Source: Schoenoplectus triqueter
Lineage: Eukaryota > Streptophyta > Magnoliopsida > Poales > Cyperaceae
Length of the DNA stretch: 64,000 nucleotides
Direction of reading: 5' to 3'
Assembly (NCBI GenBank): GCA_964058805.1
Contig: CAXKVV010000022.1
Span: forward strand, 186,001-250,000
Shown here: positions 47,203 through 60,382 of the stretch, in pieces
Numbering within the stretch: position 1 is the first letter of the stretch
How the letters are laid out: every line of letters begins with the position of its first letter
Translations under genes and position numbers: made by a program
Notes under the pieces: generated by a model
Databases searched by the model: none
Told to the model about the DNA's origin: nothing
Seen by the model: the letters and a program-made list of their open reading frames with translations, nothing else

Positions 47203-48081
47203 GATTTAATTTTGTACTATAATAACAAGATAACCTGATATCATATTGAAAGATCCTCCATAATTAATAAAGATATTTACATCTTACGAAAGTGTTGAAC
47301 ATATTTATTAACGCATCCAAAGTACAAGCAATTAAATGAATTTAATATTCTCTCGGAGAAAAAAATATGTACCGAACTGCAAACTTGCATCATCAACATA
47401 ATTCAAGACTGACATTTTATTAATGGAATTTGGGAGCCAAAAGCTATCTAATTACTGCGTAAAATATAAAATCCTGACAGGTCAATTTTGTCGTTCTCAT
47501 AAATCGAGGAATATTAACTGGCCTGAAACTGGCTTTTGGATGCTTCGAAAAAACTGTTTTAGATTTTTTTTAACTTCTAATTTCAACCAATTTTATTCGA
47601 AATAATTTACCACATCCATAAAAAAAAACTTTTCGATCCAAAATTAAATAACACATGCAAAATATCAAAGACTCGATCTTGGCAACCACGATCCATGCTT
47701 TGAGAGAACGAATTCACATCGATGGAGTATATTTCACTGTGAATTGAACAGTTTTTTTTTTTAAATCTCAACTATTCATTTCCTTCCTAGAAACTACTCA
47801 TCAATCCGTAATTGAAAATTTGTATTTCATCTGCCTACTCCACCGAATGAAGTACCTTAGAGGATACGGTTCCTGAGAGAACGGGGGTGCCAAATCCAAC
47901 TAGACTAAATCTCAAAGACTCGAAATTTCCTTTTTTTTTAAAGTAAATATTTAACTTTGAATTTTTTTTTTGTTCTATTGAAATTTTTTCTTTGTATTAT
48001 ATACGGGAGGTGACGATAAGTTCATCCACTCAAGTATTTCTCTATGAAACAAACAGGGTCAGGCGTTGAAAATAGCAAATA
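47203..48081. other. Intergenic, no gene recognised
   Basis: AT-rich, with several T homopolymer runs. The open frame at 47423-47605 has no recognisable feature. Confidence 0.5.
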
Positions 48082-48860
48082 TCTATACTATTATATAAAG
48101 CAGCTAAGTACCGGAGGCGTTCATTTTTTATCATGGTATTCAAATTTTCATAATACTCATTTTATCCTTCATACAACAGTTGAGATTCAATTTGATTAAC
48201 TTCGACGACAGATATCGTTTCTAGTTTTTCAATTTCCTTTCTATTCGGAAACAATATTTTTTAGAAAGGTAAAAATTTGGTTAAAATTTTATTGTCAATC
48301 AACCAAAATAATATGATATTACATTTTTTCTGATCATCTTAGTTTTTATAATAATTATTTCCTAAATTGACTTCTCTTATTGTGTGATCTTCTATAATAA
48401 TTATTTTTTAATTATTCTCTTTTTATTTTATCTTTCATAGAAGTTCTCTCTGATGATATATTTCATAATTTCAGATTTTAAAGCACCTACAAATAAAAAA
48501 ATATGAAGATGATAATCATGTTACATATTTTTGATGAAAATAATAGTTTGCGCATTTGTAAGTGTTTTTTATTAATGATACGATGTATATCATTTGTATA
48601 ACTGAAATGATGGGAAAGAAAAGACATGATAAATTGATTATCATAGTTGTATAAAGATAGAGGAGAGAATCAGAAATAAATTCCATTTCTTTTTTCTCTT
48701 AGAAATATTAATCATGTCTTCCATAAAGATATTTTAGAAGATAGAGACAAACAATTTTTATTTTTTCTAATATAATTGTATTCAATTGTCAAAATAATCT
48801 ATTAATTTTTTTATGTATCTAAATAAAAATATCTATTGCAATGCACGTGTATGCAGCTAG
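48082..48860 (+). mobile_element. Non-autonomous Helitron, copy 2
   Basis: Starts TCTATACTATTATATAAAGC after a host A and ends GCAGCTAG before a host T. A palindrome (TGCAATGCACGTGTATGCA) lies just before the 3' CTAG, as in Helitrons. The 5' end is shared with the other two copies; the body is longer and diverges. No Rep/helicase. Confidence 0.8.
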
Positions 48861-49228
48861 TATAGTGAAAGTACAAAATTATAGCCCGAGATATATAACT
48901 ACAATGAAAATGACGTTAGATAACACCACTTTAACAACAGTCATAGATCAAATTCGTTGTTAAAATGACTTAATGACATTATATAAAATATTGATAGCTT
49001 ATTTAAAAATGATTTTTCATAAAAAAAATATTATTGAAATAGAGCCAAAGAACACCAAAAAGTAACACACTCATTTAACAATGATTCTTTCAAGGAACCT
49101 TTGTTAAATATAATATTTAGCAATGATTTTTTAAGAAATAATTATTAAATGAGTGTTCTCATTTTTTTTGTATTTTTGCTATTATATTTAGCAACGGTTC
49201 TTTGAAGGAACCATTGTTAAATTAGTAT

Positions 49229-49232
49229 GCTG

Positions 49233-49290
<58 letters not shown>
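49229..49290. repeat. (AT)n microsatellite
   Basis: About 31 AT repeats at the left border of the nested foldback element; a shorter (AT)n tract (49697-49722) lies at its right border. Confidence 0.95.
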
Positions 49291-49293
<3 letters not shown>

Positions 49294-49692
49294 AAGATAC
49301 CGTAAGCTTAAGCTCACGGAGGTCTTCCGTGAGCTTAACTCAAAAAATATATCAAATCATCTCAAAATTTTAATTTATCATTTTCATTAAATTCTTTATA
49401 TGAAAATCTCATGGGATGCAAAAATTTGGAGTGTTTTGAGATTTTTAAGTTATCATTTTTAATTTTTAAAAATGATGTTCAAATATTAAATATATTATTA
49501 TTATATTTAGAGCTGATTTTCAAAGATTAAAAACCATGACTTAAAAAACTCAAAACACTCCAAATTTTTGCATCCACATAGATTTTCATATAAAGAATTT
49601 AATGAGAATGATAAATTAAAATTTTGAGATGATTTAATATAATTTTTGAGTTAAACTCACAGAAAGCCTCTGTGAGCTTAAGCTCACGGTAT

Positions 49693-49697
<5 letters not shown>
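49291..49697. mobile_element. Foldback element family E, copy 2, nested
   Basis: Arms of about 170 bases mirror each other: AAAGATACCGTAAGCTTAAG / CTCACGGAGG on the left, and CCTCTGTGAG / CTTAAGCTCACGGTATCTTT on the right. The inner arm (AAATCATCTCAAAATTTTAA) continues almost to the centre. Flanked by (AT)n on both sides. No ORF. Confidence 0.85.
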
Positions 49698-49726
<29 letters not shown>

Positions 49727-50688
49727 CTATTTAGCTATGATTTTGGTTAGATAGTAGTTGTTAAATGTTTATGTAACTTTTTGGCTCTGACAGATCTATC
49801 TTCACCAATAACATGTGCTCCCACATATTATCAGATTTTTTTTCATCTCACTGTTCGTTCATCTCAATCCAACGATCCAAAAATTAAAATTTTACGGATT
49901 ACTAACTCATTATCATCTATTTTCATATATAAAAAGTGAGAAGAGACAAATAGAGAAAGAAGAAAGAAGGAAGAAATAAAAATTAAAATCCAACCACCTC
50001 AATTTCAAATGGCCATAACTTTTAATAGAAAACTTTGATTAAGATGTACTACGCGGTCATAGAAAGTTTATGATGAGACATTATTAACCATTTACGCCAT
50101 TACGTCCATTTTTAAAGTCAAAAAACTTATCTTCAAGCTAAAAAATACATTTGAAGTTTATTTAAAATTTTTAGTTCAGCTTTTTTATTTTTTTCTTAGA
50201 AATTATATATGTTTTTTTATTATTGAGTAAGAAATATGTATTTTCAGTAAATATATTTTTATCATTGTATATATGGACAATTGTATTTCTTTTATATTAA
50301 TTATTGAATGAATAATATGATGTATGTCACAATGCTTATTCTTTATCATCTGTTTTTATATTATTACTATTCTTTGTCCCTTTATCATATTTATAGAAAG
50401 TTAAATTTATAAAAAAATTAAAGAACTTTTAGCAACAGTTTTGTATTAGAACTATTGTTAAACGTGTATTTAACAACGATTAGGGGTTCAAAATCGTTGT
50501 TAAATATCCGTTTAACAATGGTTCTGGCATAGACTATTACTAAAGGTCAATTTAAAAAAAAATAATTTTAAACATATAATTTGACAATAATTATTTAGAA
50601 CTTTTTCTAACACCTCTATAATAACGGTTTAAAAATTATTATTAAATTTGATCAACAACCGTTGTTAAATATATTTTTTGTTGTAGTG

Positions 50689-51805
50689 TATACATATCCA
50701 TGTACCATGTCGAATGTTGTTGTAAATATTAGAGGAATGTAAGCTTGACTTAGTTGTCTAACTAATGTCATACACCTATCTCTTTCAGTTTATACATATT
50801 ATTGCTCAATCTTGAACGTCTCCTACAGTAAACGAAGCGTTGACTCGTAGCCTCATTCGAATAAGATCGTTACTTGGAAATCAGAATAGTGACCAATGAT
50901 AGTTACAGCTTAAAAGGGACTGAAAACTATAGAAGAAATACAACAGGAAGCGAATAGTAGAACCGTGTCGTTGCTTACGAGCATACAGGAGCATACAGGA
51001 ACGATTAATTGATTGCCTAAACAGCTTATTCCATATTCTGTTATCAGACATGATGTGATGTCGTCCTTGCTCTTCCTCTGTTTACTATTTTATTTACTTA
51101 TAAACTAGTCTCGTAAAAATATTAAATTTACAACGGAATAAAAATAAATTATTTTAAAACAGTGATGTTTGATTTTATAAAGTAAATACATTAAATAATT
51201 TGTAAAAAAATATATTAAAATAAAGAAAATTTAATGGCTTAATTTGAAAATATTTATAAATTTTCCATAACTTTACATTATATTAAATCGTTTCCGTTTG
51301 ATATTTTTAAACACTTTAAATTCTTAAATCATTTTACTATATCTAACAAAAATCTAACAAAAGGGGGTTAATTTACTGATTTTTACCACATTATTGATAA
51401 TTTGAAACTAAGAAAACTATGTTTTAACTATTAGCGTGCCGCACATGTTCTGCCTTTGCATGCTTGTCCATGAGATTTTGTTAGAAATTTTTATCTTAAA
51501 AAATAAGGATTTAAATAACATTTACAAGCATTTGGTCCTCGTTGAAACTCAAAAAGAAAAGAAAATAAAAAAGAAAGTAAGAAAGGAAACTAACTGTTTT
51601 CTAAATTCGCTTTAGGTGCCTTTAATAATTGCAATTGTACTGGCTTCTCCAGATGTGTCACATCAGACACGTAGGATCGTTTTTGATATATTGTGCTATG
51701 ATGCGAGCAAAAATCGAGAACGCATGAACAACATTGTTTGGAATAGGACATGCAGTATGCATATGAGGAAAAAAAGAATAGGACATGCATAGTAAAAGCA
51801 TCTTA
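50689..51805. other. Intergenic, no gene recognised
   Basis: No TE ends or exons found. GAGCATACAG is repeated in tandem at about 50979-50998. Confidence 0.5.
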
Positions 51806-52773
51806 GGCCCCGTTCGATTGCAAGGTTTTAACCATCGCTTCATTGGTTTTTATAAAACCTGATTTTTAATTGCGATGGACTGTTCGGTGCTCTCCAGAGA
51901 AGCCTTGGCTTGCGCTCCAAAGTTGAGAAAATTACGTCGAAAGTCAGGTTTTCTGAAAATCAAGTCGGACTCAATTTTTGCGTGGCTTTCTCTCTTCTCT
52001 GTGCTCCCTCTACTAACATCTAATTTCCCGCGCAATCAAGATCGATGTATGGCATGGAATTCTGTAAGAAGGCATGACTGGTGTAAATGGTGCATAATTG
52101 TATGCATTGATCAAATCTAGAATCTCTTCTTCATCTTTTTGAATTATCCATCTGTGGTACTCATCCATTTTAATAAATGAAAAACAAAGTTGTAAGAAGG
52201 ATTCATGGGAAGTCAATATATCAATTTGTCTAATATATAGACCAAGTGAACTGCAACGGCTATAATTCAAAAAGGTAAGTGGCATTCAATGGGGAATCTT
52301 TTTTTTTATGTAAAAAAAGCTTACACATGTTATAATGAAATTCAACGGCTATAATTTAAAAAAATACTTCATAAAGCAAAATAAATATTGATCATGCGGT
52401 AGAACATAAAAAAAGATTCTATAATTAATATTGTTATTATTAATTATAAATATAGTTTAAAAAAATAATTTCTAAATAATATTTTTTATAAATAAGAAAT
52501 ACAAAATATATTATATATAAAAGGTTACAATTTTATCATAACCAATATTTTTTTGTTAATTTGAACAATTATTTCTTAACAAATTAATATAACAACATGA
52601 TAAAAATAATTCATAACCATGATTTAATATCAAACACTTTTTACCTCTTACCATAGCATGCTATAACTTAGATTACATGATTCTACATAACTTTAGCTTC
52701 CTGTGTTTATAACTTGGCTTGCTATGGTCATAATGTTTAAAAACCATCCAAAATTTTGAAAGAGAACGGGGCC
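51806..52773. mobile_element. PIF/Harbinger-type element with TTA duplication
   Basis: Begins GGCCCCGTTCGATTGCAAGG and ends GAACGGGGCC, with TTA at 51803-51805 and 52774-52776, the 3-bp target of PIF/Harbinger (Tourist-like) elements. On the minus strand, 52285-52013 encodes up to 90 residues ending SYRIPCHTSILIAREI, which resembles the N-terminal part of PIF transposases (an RIPCRTSIL-like motif). If so, it is a deletion derivative rather than a pure MITE. The ends are firm; the transposase reading is tentative. Confidence 0.82.
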
Positions 52774-54304
52774 TTATGGTTTGCATTTGACGCATTGTCA
52801 AGTCTTTGTTGGGAACATTGTCCTTGTATGTTCATAATATATAAGCCTTTTATAAATGACTAGGAATTAGAAAAATATATAAGAAAAAATGGGGGAAAAA
52901 ATATGGAGACAGCTTAACTGTATAATACGGAATTTTTTTTTATCAAATAAAAGTGAATAGAAAAGAGCTAAATACGAGGTTTTGAAGTTTTAGGTACTTA
53001 AATAAAATGAACAAAATCCGATTTGAACATCTAATTTAAAAAAAAAAGTGATCTTAACAAAGAGCCCGCAACGAGATCTTCAAATGAATTCCAATGTTAT
53101 AGGTCAAAAAACATTATCTAGTATCTCAAAACTATAGTCACATTTCAAATTAGTTTTTATTGTAATAATTTTTTAATATAGCTGTGCATACTTGTAGTAC
53201 CCATGAGTGGATGTAAGTGCAATGAATTTTAAAAAATAATATTTTTAGGCTAAAATTTTATTAATCTGACCCCTCTGAATCAAATTTTTGACCTCTCCTG
53301 GATTATTTGATTAATTTTAATTGAGAAAAATATTTAATATCATGAATAATGAAATAATTATGCAAAAAATTTAAAAATATGAAGTTTTATAAAGAAAATT
53401 TGTCTTTATCGATATGATTATTTATTATTTTGACTTTTATTTTTTGTTATTTTTAATATTTTTATTTAATACTGAATCCGATTACTGACCCCCTAATGAA
53501 AATCCTGCATCCGCCCCTGATAGTACCTATTATAATTTACAAGTTTTTAGTGCATGTGTATGGTTAGAATTGATTCATTTTGATTTTTTTTTATATTTGT
53601 AGTTCTGTATGATTTGTATCATTGAATATTGCGATATTTTAATTTTTTTGTGCTTTTCTAATTGTTATCGATGACTACACATGAATTAGTCGCTAGCTTA
53701 ACTTGAAGTAATTATTTTTTGGAACAAAAATATAATTGATAATCAGTGTCAAACTTTCTAAATATCCGACACTGATTATTGGTAATCAATTAGGGTTGTC
53801 AATGAAAGCTGTTTGACCGTTTATCCGATCCGTATCGTACTCAATAAGATGAGTATAGATAAGATTTTTTTTTGTTAAGTTATCGGATATAGATATGAAT
53901 AAGATATTTTTTTTGCATTAAATTAATTAATGTAGGATTTTTCTAATATCTGGCATTGATTGTTTTTTTAAATGATCAATCAACAATATTTGCCAGTTCT
54001 TCAAAAAACTACATTCATTGTGTTTTCTTTAAGTAATATTAACCATCAGTCAATGTCTGTCAAATATCTGACACTGATATTCATTGCTATTGGTATCTAT
54101 TAAATCAGTAATTGAACAATTAATCCGACAGTGATGATTTTATAAATCCTACATTGATTAATGTTTTTGTACTATTTTTGCATTTTTGTACTAGCTAATG
54201 AGTCCTAGATTTTAAAGAGTTCGGAAAAATGGTACCATGATGAAATGTTATTGGATCATTAGCTTTCCTTTTGCCGTGAAATATTCATGGTGACTTTTCT
54301 AGAA
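52774..54304. other. Intergenic with old TE debris
   Basis: 53782 onwards begins TAGGGTTGTCAATG, like a truncated hAT MITE. Between 53740 and 54165 a motif like ATCCGACACTGATTA recurs at least six times in both directions, suggestive of transposon subterminal repeats, but no ends were paired. Confidence 0.4.
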
Positions 54305-54682
54305 TGGGAGCGATCCTTGACAATGGATTATTTTGACAATCATTATCACTCTCAAATAAATATAAAAAAATAAAAAATAAAAAATATAGATATATTTTTA
54401 CTTATAAATTGATAATATTTTAAATTTTATGTGATTTCGTTATCATTTAATATTCCACCAAAGACCATCAGAATTTTTAAATAATTTACAATGATTTTAA
54501 TTTAACAGTCTTTGATGGACCGACAAACCATAATGAAATTGTATGAAATTTAAAATAATATCAATCTATAAATGAAAGAACATATGTGTAAACTTTTTTT
54601 TATTTTTAAGATTTTTTGATATTTATTTAAGAGTTCATTGTCAAGATTGTCAAAATAACCCATTGTCAAGGAATCCCTCCCC
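54305..54682. mobile_element. Mutator-type MITE family C, copy 5 (intact)
   Basis: Inverted ends TGGGAGCGATCCTTGACAAT and the complement ending GGAATCCCTCCCC, with TTTCTAGAA on both sides (54296-54304 and 54683-54691). A perfect 9-bp duplication points to the Mutator superfamily. The core has the paired AAGACCATCAGAATTTT / TTTGATGGACCGACAAAC palindrome. Confidence 0.9.
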
Positions 54683-56439
54683 TTTCTAGAAAGCTTTTAC
54701 GTTTATATTCCTTCAAAATGGTATTATAATATATTTATTGAGAATAAATTTAGCAATTCTGGAAAGACTTATAATTTATCCTCAAATTAGTTATTTGTTT
54801 CAGTTTATATTTAAAATAAATAAATAATTTTCATTGATTCTAGAATAATATTTTTTTTTCGACGAAGTAGAAGCATCGAAGATAAAATCTCAAGTCTTTT
54901 TAGCAAATCCAAAGGAACCGAGATTCTTCTTCAATGTGACATTTATGTGGTTGATTAATTAAAGGGACTGAGATAACAAATTTGGACTCTTTGGTAATAC
55001 ATTTACATTATGCTCCACAAAGAGGTGGGGGGGGGGAGACAAAAAGTGACTGGATAATTTCTTTTTTGCCCAACTTAATTTACTTGCTCCACAAATTTAA
55101 TAATCTGAAGCTATTAGAGTGGAAGAGGTGGGGAAATTTTCTATAGAAATTTCATAAAATAATTACCTTCCAAATTAGAGTGTAAAAGTTTACCCATTTT
55201 CTCTCAATCATTTAATTTGTATCCCCTTCCTCCATTTTTTGTGCAGCATAGTGTTAGAGCTTGAGTTGTTGTCTCAAGTCCCTTGGTCATGGCTTTTTTA
55301 TTATTTCAACAGTATATATTTATATTTTATAAATAAAATTTATCACACTATTTATATGCACATTTATGATATTTATTTATTTTATTAAAGCAAGCAAAAA
55401 ACCTGTCGTTTTTCATTTATTGTCGGAAAACCATACAAAAGTAACAGTCCTAATATATACCAAAACTAAGCGACCACAAGGAACCACAGCCTCAGCCTAA
55501 GTAATCCAACCCCAACTAAACAGATCAAAGTACAATTAACAGTGGCACATCAACAAACAATAAGCACAAGCAAACAAGAAAGAAACCAGCTAAGAAAACA
55601 AAGTAAATCATGGATTGGCAGTAGATAGCACCGGTATATAGCTGGTTCTATTTATAATATTTATGTGGTTTCCATAAAATGAACATTATTGTAATTGTTT
55701 TTGTTTGATTTTAATTTTTATTATAATTATAATTTAAGTAATTAATTTATATACTATATTTTTTATAAATTGAAATGAAATCATAATTGAATAAAAAAGG
55801 AACAAATTACTAAGAAACAAAATTACATAATTACACTAATTTTAGCTAATTTGCATTTAATTATACTAACAATGTATTACGTTGAACCTAATTTCAACTA
55901 AATTATGTTTAAATGACATTATACATTAGTTTAAACTATTCTTTTACTATTTAAACTAACTTTAACTAATTTATACTAATTTGTATTAAACTAATTTTAA
56001 ACTATTTTTAATTAATTTTATGTTATTTAAACTAATTTGCACTAATGTTCATTAAACTAATTTTAAACTCGGAATGTATAAGGACTCGGAATAAAAACTT
56101 GGACCTTTTCAAATTTAAATTTCTATGGCGACCACACAAAAAGCATCGGAAAGAAAATAATTTGAAATAAAATTTCGATTCCTTTGAATTTGTCAAATGT
56201 TTCCAAATTTTGTCTCCAAACTTCGTTCAGAATTTTTTTTTAATTTTGAAAGAAAAGATATTTGGTAGGACGTCGTTTCATTTTTTTCTTACCATTTATA
56301 GAATGTCACGTGTCGGTCACGCACGATAAAGTATCATGATGTTTGTGTGTCAACACAGCTCCAACAACAACTCGTTGTGTTCGTTTTTTTGTCAAACCAC
56401 TAAAAGGCACCTAAATATCATACACTTCGAAATAAGTAA
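54683..56439. other. Intergenic, no gene recognised
   Basis: Includes a G9 run near 55029. 55830-56075 repeats ACTAATTTTAAACTA-type motifs. 55385-55640 is less AT-rich, with no recognisable frame. Confidence 0.45.
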
Positions 56440-56697
56440 AAGTAGATCGAATTAAATTTAATTTTTTAATATGCTACAAATAAAATAGAATACGGAATAA
56501 GGATTAGTCCGATTCGTTTAATTATATTTTTATTTATTTTATATTTATCGTTAATTAAAAATTATATATACATTAATTAAAATTATTTAGATATTAATTA
56601 ATATTAAATTATTTAAAAATATATAAAATAATTAATATATATCTAATTTTTTTATTCCAACTCTAATCCGCCCTAGACCCCAACCCGTTGACACCGT
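56440..56697. mobile_element. hAT-like MITE family B, copy 3 (degenerate)
   Basis: The AT-rich core (ATATATACATTAATTAAAAT, TTAAAAATATATAAAATAAT) matches copies 1 and 2, and the right end keeps CAACCCGTTGACACC. The ends are eroded. Confidence 0.5.
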
Positions 56698-57350
56698 AGC
56701 AAGTCTTAGACAAGAACATTCATGAATTATTATTCCAAGTATCCAGAGAGATTAGAAAGCAGGTACTAATCCGACGCATGATGTGCTCTGGAAACATACA
56801 TCTCATCCACCTCAACCTCACTATTGTAGACCCCATCTATAATCAATTATTAACAATAACATTTAGGACCATTTTTGACGCTAGGTTTTATACATATATG
56901 CATTTACATATAATAATTTAATTATTCAAAATTATCTTTTCTTTGCTAACAAATACATAAGAGAAAATTGAATATATGCCCACCTCAAAATTGGAAAATT
57001 GATGGGTAGATATAATAGTAATACTAATCCATTAGAAAGGATAAATTATCATTCTAAAATTAGAACTTAGCCTAATGCCAGATTAAATTCAATAAATTAG
57101 ATTTTTGTCATGTTGATATACAATTCTATTATTCTATTACCAAAATACACTAATTTATTATATTGAACAAAATACCCTCGGATAAAAAACAAATAGATCA
57201 CATGGATCTCAAAGAGAGAGGAAAAGATAATTCAATCCAACTCATTTATTTTTTTATCCGACAATTCTGATTGGGATAATAAAGTCATGTCATCCTGAAA
57301 AGATAAATAGCTGATTCGGTTCCCCTGTTCGCAAAGGTTGTTGAACTGGA

Positions 57351-57748
57351 AGGCTAGTGCTTTGCAAAGAACAAAAGCATTGTGTGCTTTGTGCTCTATT
57401 TTTAATTTTAAGTCAAAAATGATCAATTCAAGCTGCTCAATCTAATCTCCATATCAAAATCTATTAGTAAACCAAATTTTATATTTGTTGGAATTTATTT
57501 GCTATTTTTTTGGATAGGACAAAAACCATCATTTTTGGATGAATCAGAATTCTCAGATCAAGTTATTTTCTGCTCATCAGAAAAAATAGCAAAAAATTCT
57601 AAAAAAATATAAAATTTGGTTTACTAATAGATTTTTATATGAAGATTAGATTAAACGGTTCGGATCGATTATTTCTAACTTAAAATTAAAAATAGAACAC
57701 AAAACACACAACATTTCTGTGCTTTGCAAAGCACCATAGTCAGACTCT
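57351..57748. mobile_element. Foldback element family A, copy 2
   Basis: Matches 4121-4530 along its length, including TAGTGCTTTGCAAAGAACA on the left and GCTTTGCAAAGCACCATAGT / CAGACTCT on the right. The two arms also mirror each other. The left terminus is shortened; (TA)n follows the right end. Confidence 0.78.
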
Positions 57749-58492
57749 ATATATATCTATATATATATTAAGATTTAGTGCGCCCTACCCTTACCAAATA
57801 AAAGGAGAAAAACAAGGTGCATATATACGTATATCATTACTCAACATCCTATTTTTTAATTTCGAATTTAAAATATCAATCATATCATTCAAAATATTTT
57901 TCATATTAAAATATGCTCGAAAATTAAATTTTCAATTTTTTTAAATTTTTATTTATTTTTTGAGGGGTAGAAAATGTGTGCACCTTCTTATTGTTCATGA
58001 CTTCTTATTTGTTATCCATAATTATATAATTAAAGAAATATAATTACTAACTACAAAGATTATATATATATATATATATATATTTGTATGTAAAGTCAAG
58101 ATAAAATAATTGAAGAAATTTTGTATTTTTACTTAACAAGTAATTTGACTTCTAATAGAGAAGAAATTATCTTAATTAGGAAACACGGTTTAAATCTACT
58201 ATATATTTTTATTTTTAAACAGAAGTTGAAGACGCTATAAACGGAAGTAATAAATAAATTTATTGACAACAATCAAACAAAATCGACTTGGGATTATTGC
58301 TCAGAAGATTCTCTTGTTATTTTCTGTGTGTTGGAAGAATAAAGAGGTCTTGACGAATGGGATTCTTTTAGTTAGGTTTGCAAATATCGAGAAGATTGCT
58401 TTAAATACCGAATATTAAAAATGTAAGGTATTTGCCACGGATGATAAAATGTATCATTAATTGCATGAATGAATTATTTATTTTTTCTATTA
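57749..58492. other. Intergenic, no gene recognised
   Basis: AT-rich with a (TA)n tract at 58060-58082. No exon or TE end recognised. Confidence 0.5.
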
Positions 58493-59049
58493 TCTATACT
58501 ATTATATAAAGCCGCTAAGAAATTGGAGGGTCCACTTTTTGTCATGGTATTTTTTAGTATATCCATTTTATTCTTCAATAAGATGGATAATATTTATTTT
58601 TGGTTGATCGAACGTATGCAATCGCGTCCATTAATCTCCTTTTTCTCTCCATTTCTTTCTCATCTATACTATTATTTCTATTTATGCATATGATTTATAA
58701 ATTAGAATACTCAATATCTTTCTATTTATGTTATGATATACAAATTTAATTTAAGGCTTAAGGTATGCGTTATGATTAGCGACTTTGTACATATTTGATA
58801 AGAAATTAATGGTGATAATATATGCTGAAATAATTCACTTCTTTTTTACCATAAACATCATAAATCATTAACTCATATTGTGCAAAAAAATTATCGAAGA
58901 TTAAATCTGATTTTTATTATATATTTTCTCTATAATTTGATGAATTTATAATTTAATATTAGATCAATGTGAATTTTTTTTATCTTATAATATTTTCATG
59001 TTTAAATAAAAGAGTCCGCTGCAACGCACAGATACAGATATATTGCTAG
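58493..59049 (+). mobile_element. Non-autonomous Helitron, copy 3
   Basis: Starts TCTATACTATTATATAAAGC after a host A and ends TTGCTAG before a host T. The body matches copy 1 (29229-29698) over most of its length, with about 90 extra bases. The 3' hairpin is partly decayed (CTGCAACGCACAG). No coding sequence. Confidence 0.83.
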
Positions 59050-59859
59050 TGCTAAGAAAAATATGAGCGCTTTATTCAATTTTTATTCCGGACAAATATA
59101 AAAATAATCACTATGTTTATCAAATAGTACTTCCGCTATATTGGTTCGAATATATGTGGATAAGAAACTTTTACCGTCTGAACACACTTTATCTGAGGGA
59201 AGTATTATTTATGTAACAAATTTTGCTCCGCAAATCAAATATATATACTTTAACATTTATATCTCTTCTAATTAAATTCGAAATAATCATAATAATAATT
59301 TTCTAAAGTAATAAGTTTCTGGATTATGTGATGACTCGAATTGATCATTTTTTAAACATTTATGGTTCAGTGAGTATTAAAAAGTTGTAATATTTCCCAA
59401 AAAAATTTAAGATGCGGAGCAAAATTTTTGATGTAAATAGCGCCTAATAAATCGTCCAGTATAGTCTCTTTTAATTTCCATATAAGACGGTGAGGTTGTG
59501 AACATATGAGTGTAAATCTTCTCTTACAAAATTAGAAAGTAAAATCACATTACAATTACCAGTAAACAATTGCATTAAACCAAAATCAACTCAGGCCCCA
59601 ATATTTAAAATCCTGACAAATATATCTCAGCTGTTCATTCAGATAGATATTTGCTTAGCATCATTCAACAGAGCAGTTAAATTAGGAGTGTTAAAAGTAA
59701 GATTCAAAGGGAACTCATGCAAGCCACGAACTTTCGTTCATTCAAAAGATAAGAGACATGGTAGAATTAATGAAACTCGAGGAAAAAATGTCAAAAGTAA
59801 GGCTGCTGTGCACGCATACTGTTCTTAATTTAGACCAAATTCATATATATACGATCGAA

Positions 59860-59902
<43 letters not shown>

Positions 59903-60382
59903 GGTCCTATGTCAAGTTCTTACTGTTATGCACTTTGAACGTGAGCTGAAAGTGACTGATACACTAACTTTGCCACCAAAAGTACAAAAGAGCGTTCAAA
60001 TAATCCGTTCATGTGAGGTTAAAGTTTCCATTACTCGGCCAAAAATGGCGGCTCTAACAGCCAGCGTGCCTATAATGAGTTCCTTATTTAATGTTTCATC
60101 GAATTCGTTTGGATAGTAATTGAACCTTTAATCCTGAAGTCAACGACAAAGGGGAATTAGAATAGACAACGCGGCCTCCAAAAAAGCCTAACATATATAA
60201 TTAAAAAGGAAGCTAAACAGAAATAAAAATTTGTTCTATGATATCCACCCCTTTTTATAATTAAAAAAAATTACTTGTGAATGCCTCTTCTTTTTCCTAT
60301 AAAATAGAACAATATTAAAAAAAATTGAAAAAAATAAAACAAAAAAAATCTTGTCAGCGAATTGCCAAATCAAAATTAGCGC
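59050..60382. other. Region downstream of the MATE gene
   Basis: A (TA)n microsatellite spans 59861-59900. No other gene or TE recognised; 60230-60382 is probably the 3' UTR of the MATE gene. Confidence 0.45.

Larger units (their letters stand above)
48897..50688 (+). mobile_element. CACTA-like element family D, copy 3, with nested foldback
   Basis: The left end AACTACAATGAAAATGAC (from CACTACAA...) and right end TTTTTTGTTGTAGTG at 50688 are inverted, with TAT on both sides (48894-48896 and 50689-50691), the 3-bp duplication of CACTA elements. Subterminal arrays of TTTAACAACGGTT-type motifs flank a centre (49830-50100) shared with copies 1 and 2. No transposase frame. The foldback element 49291-49697 interrupts it. 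Confidence 0.8.

Noticed and set aside
35622..59900. Long (AT)n tracts as centromere or telomere sequence
   Set aside because: They are ordinary dinucleotide microsatellites; no telomere repeat array or long satellite was seen.
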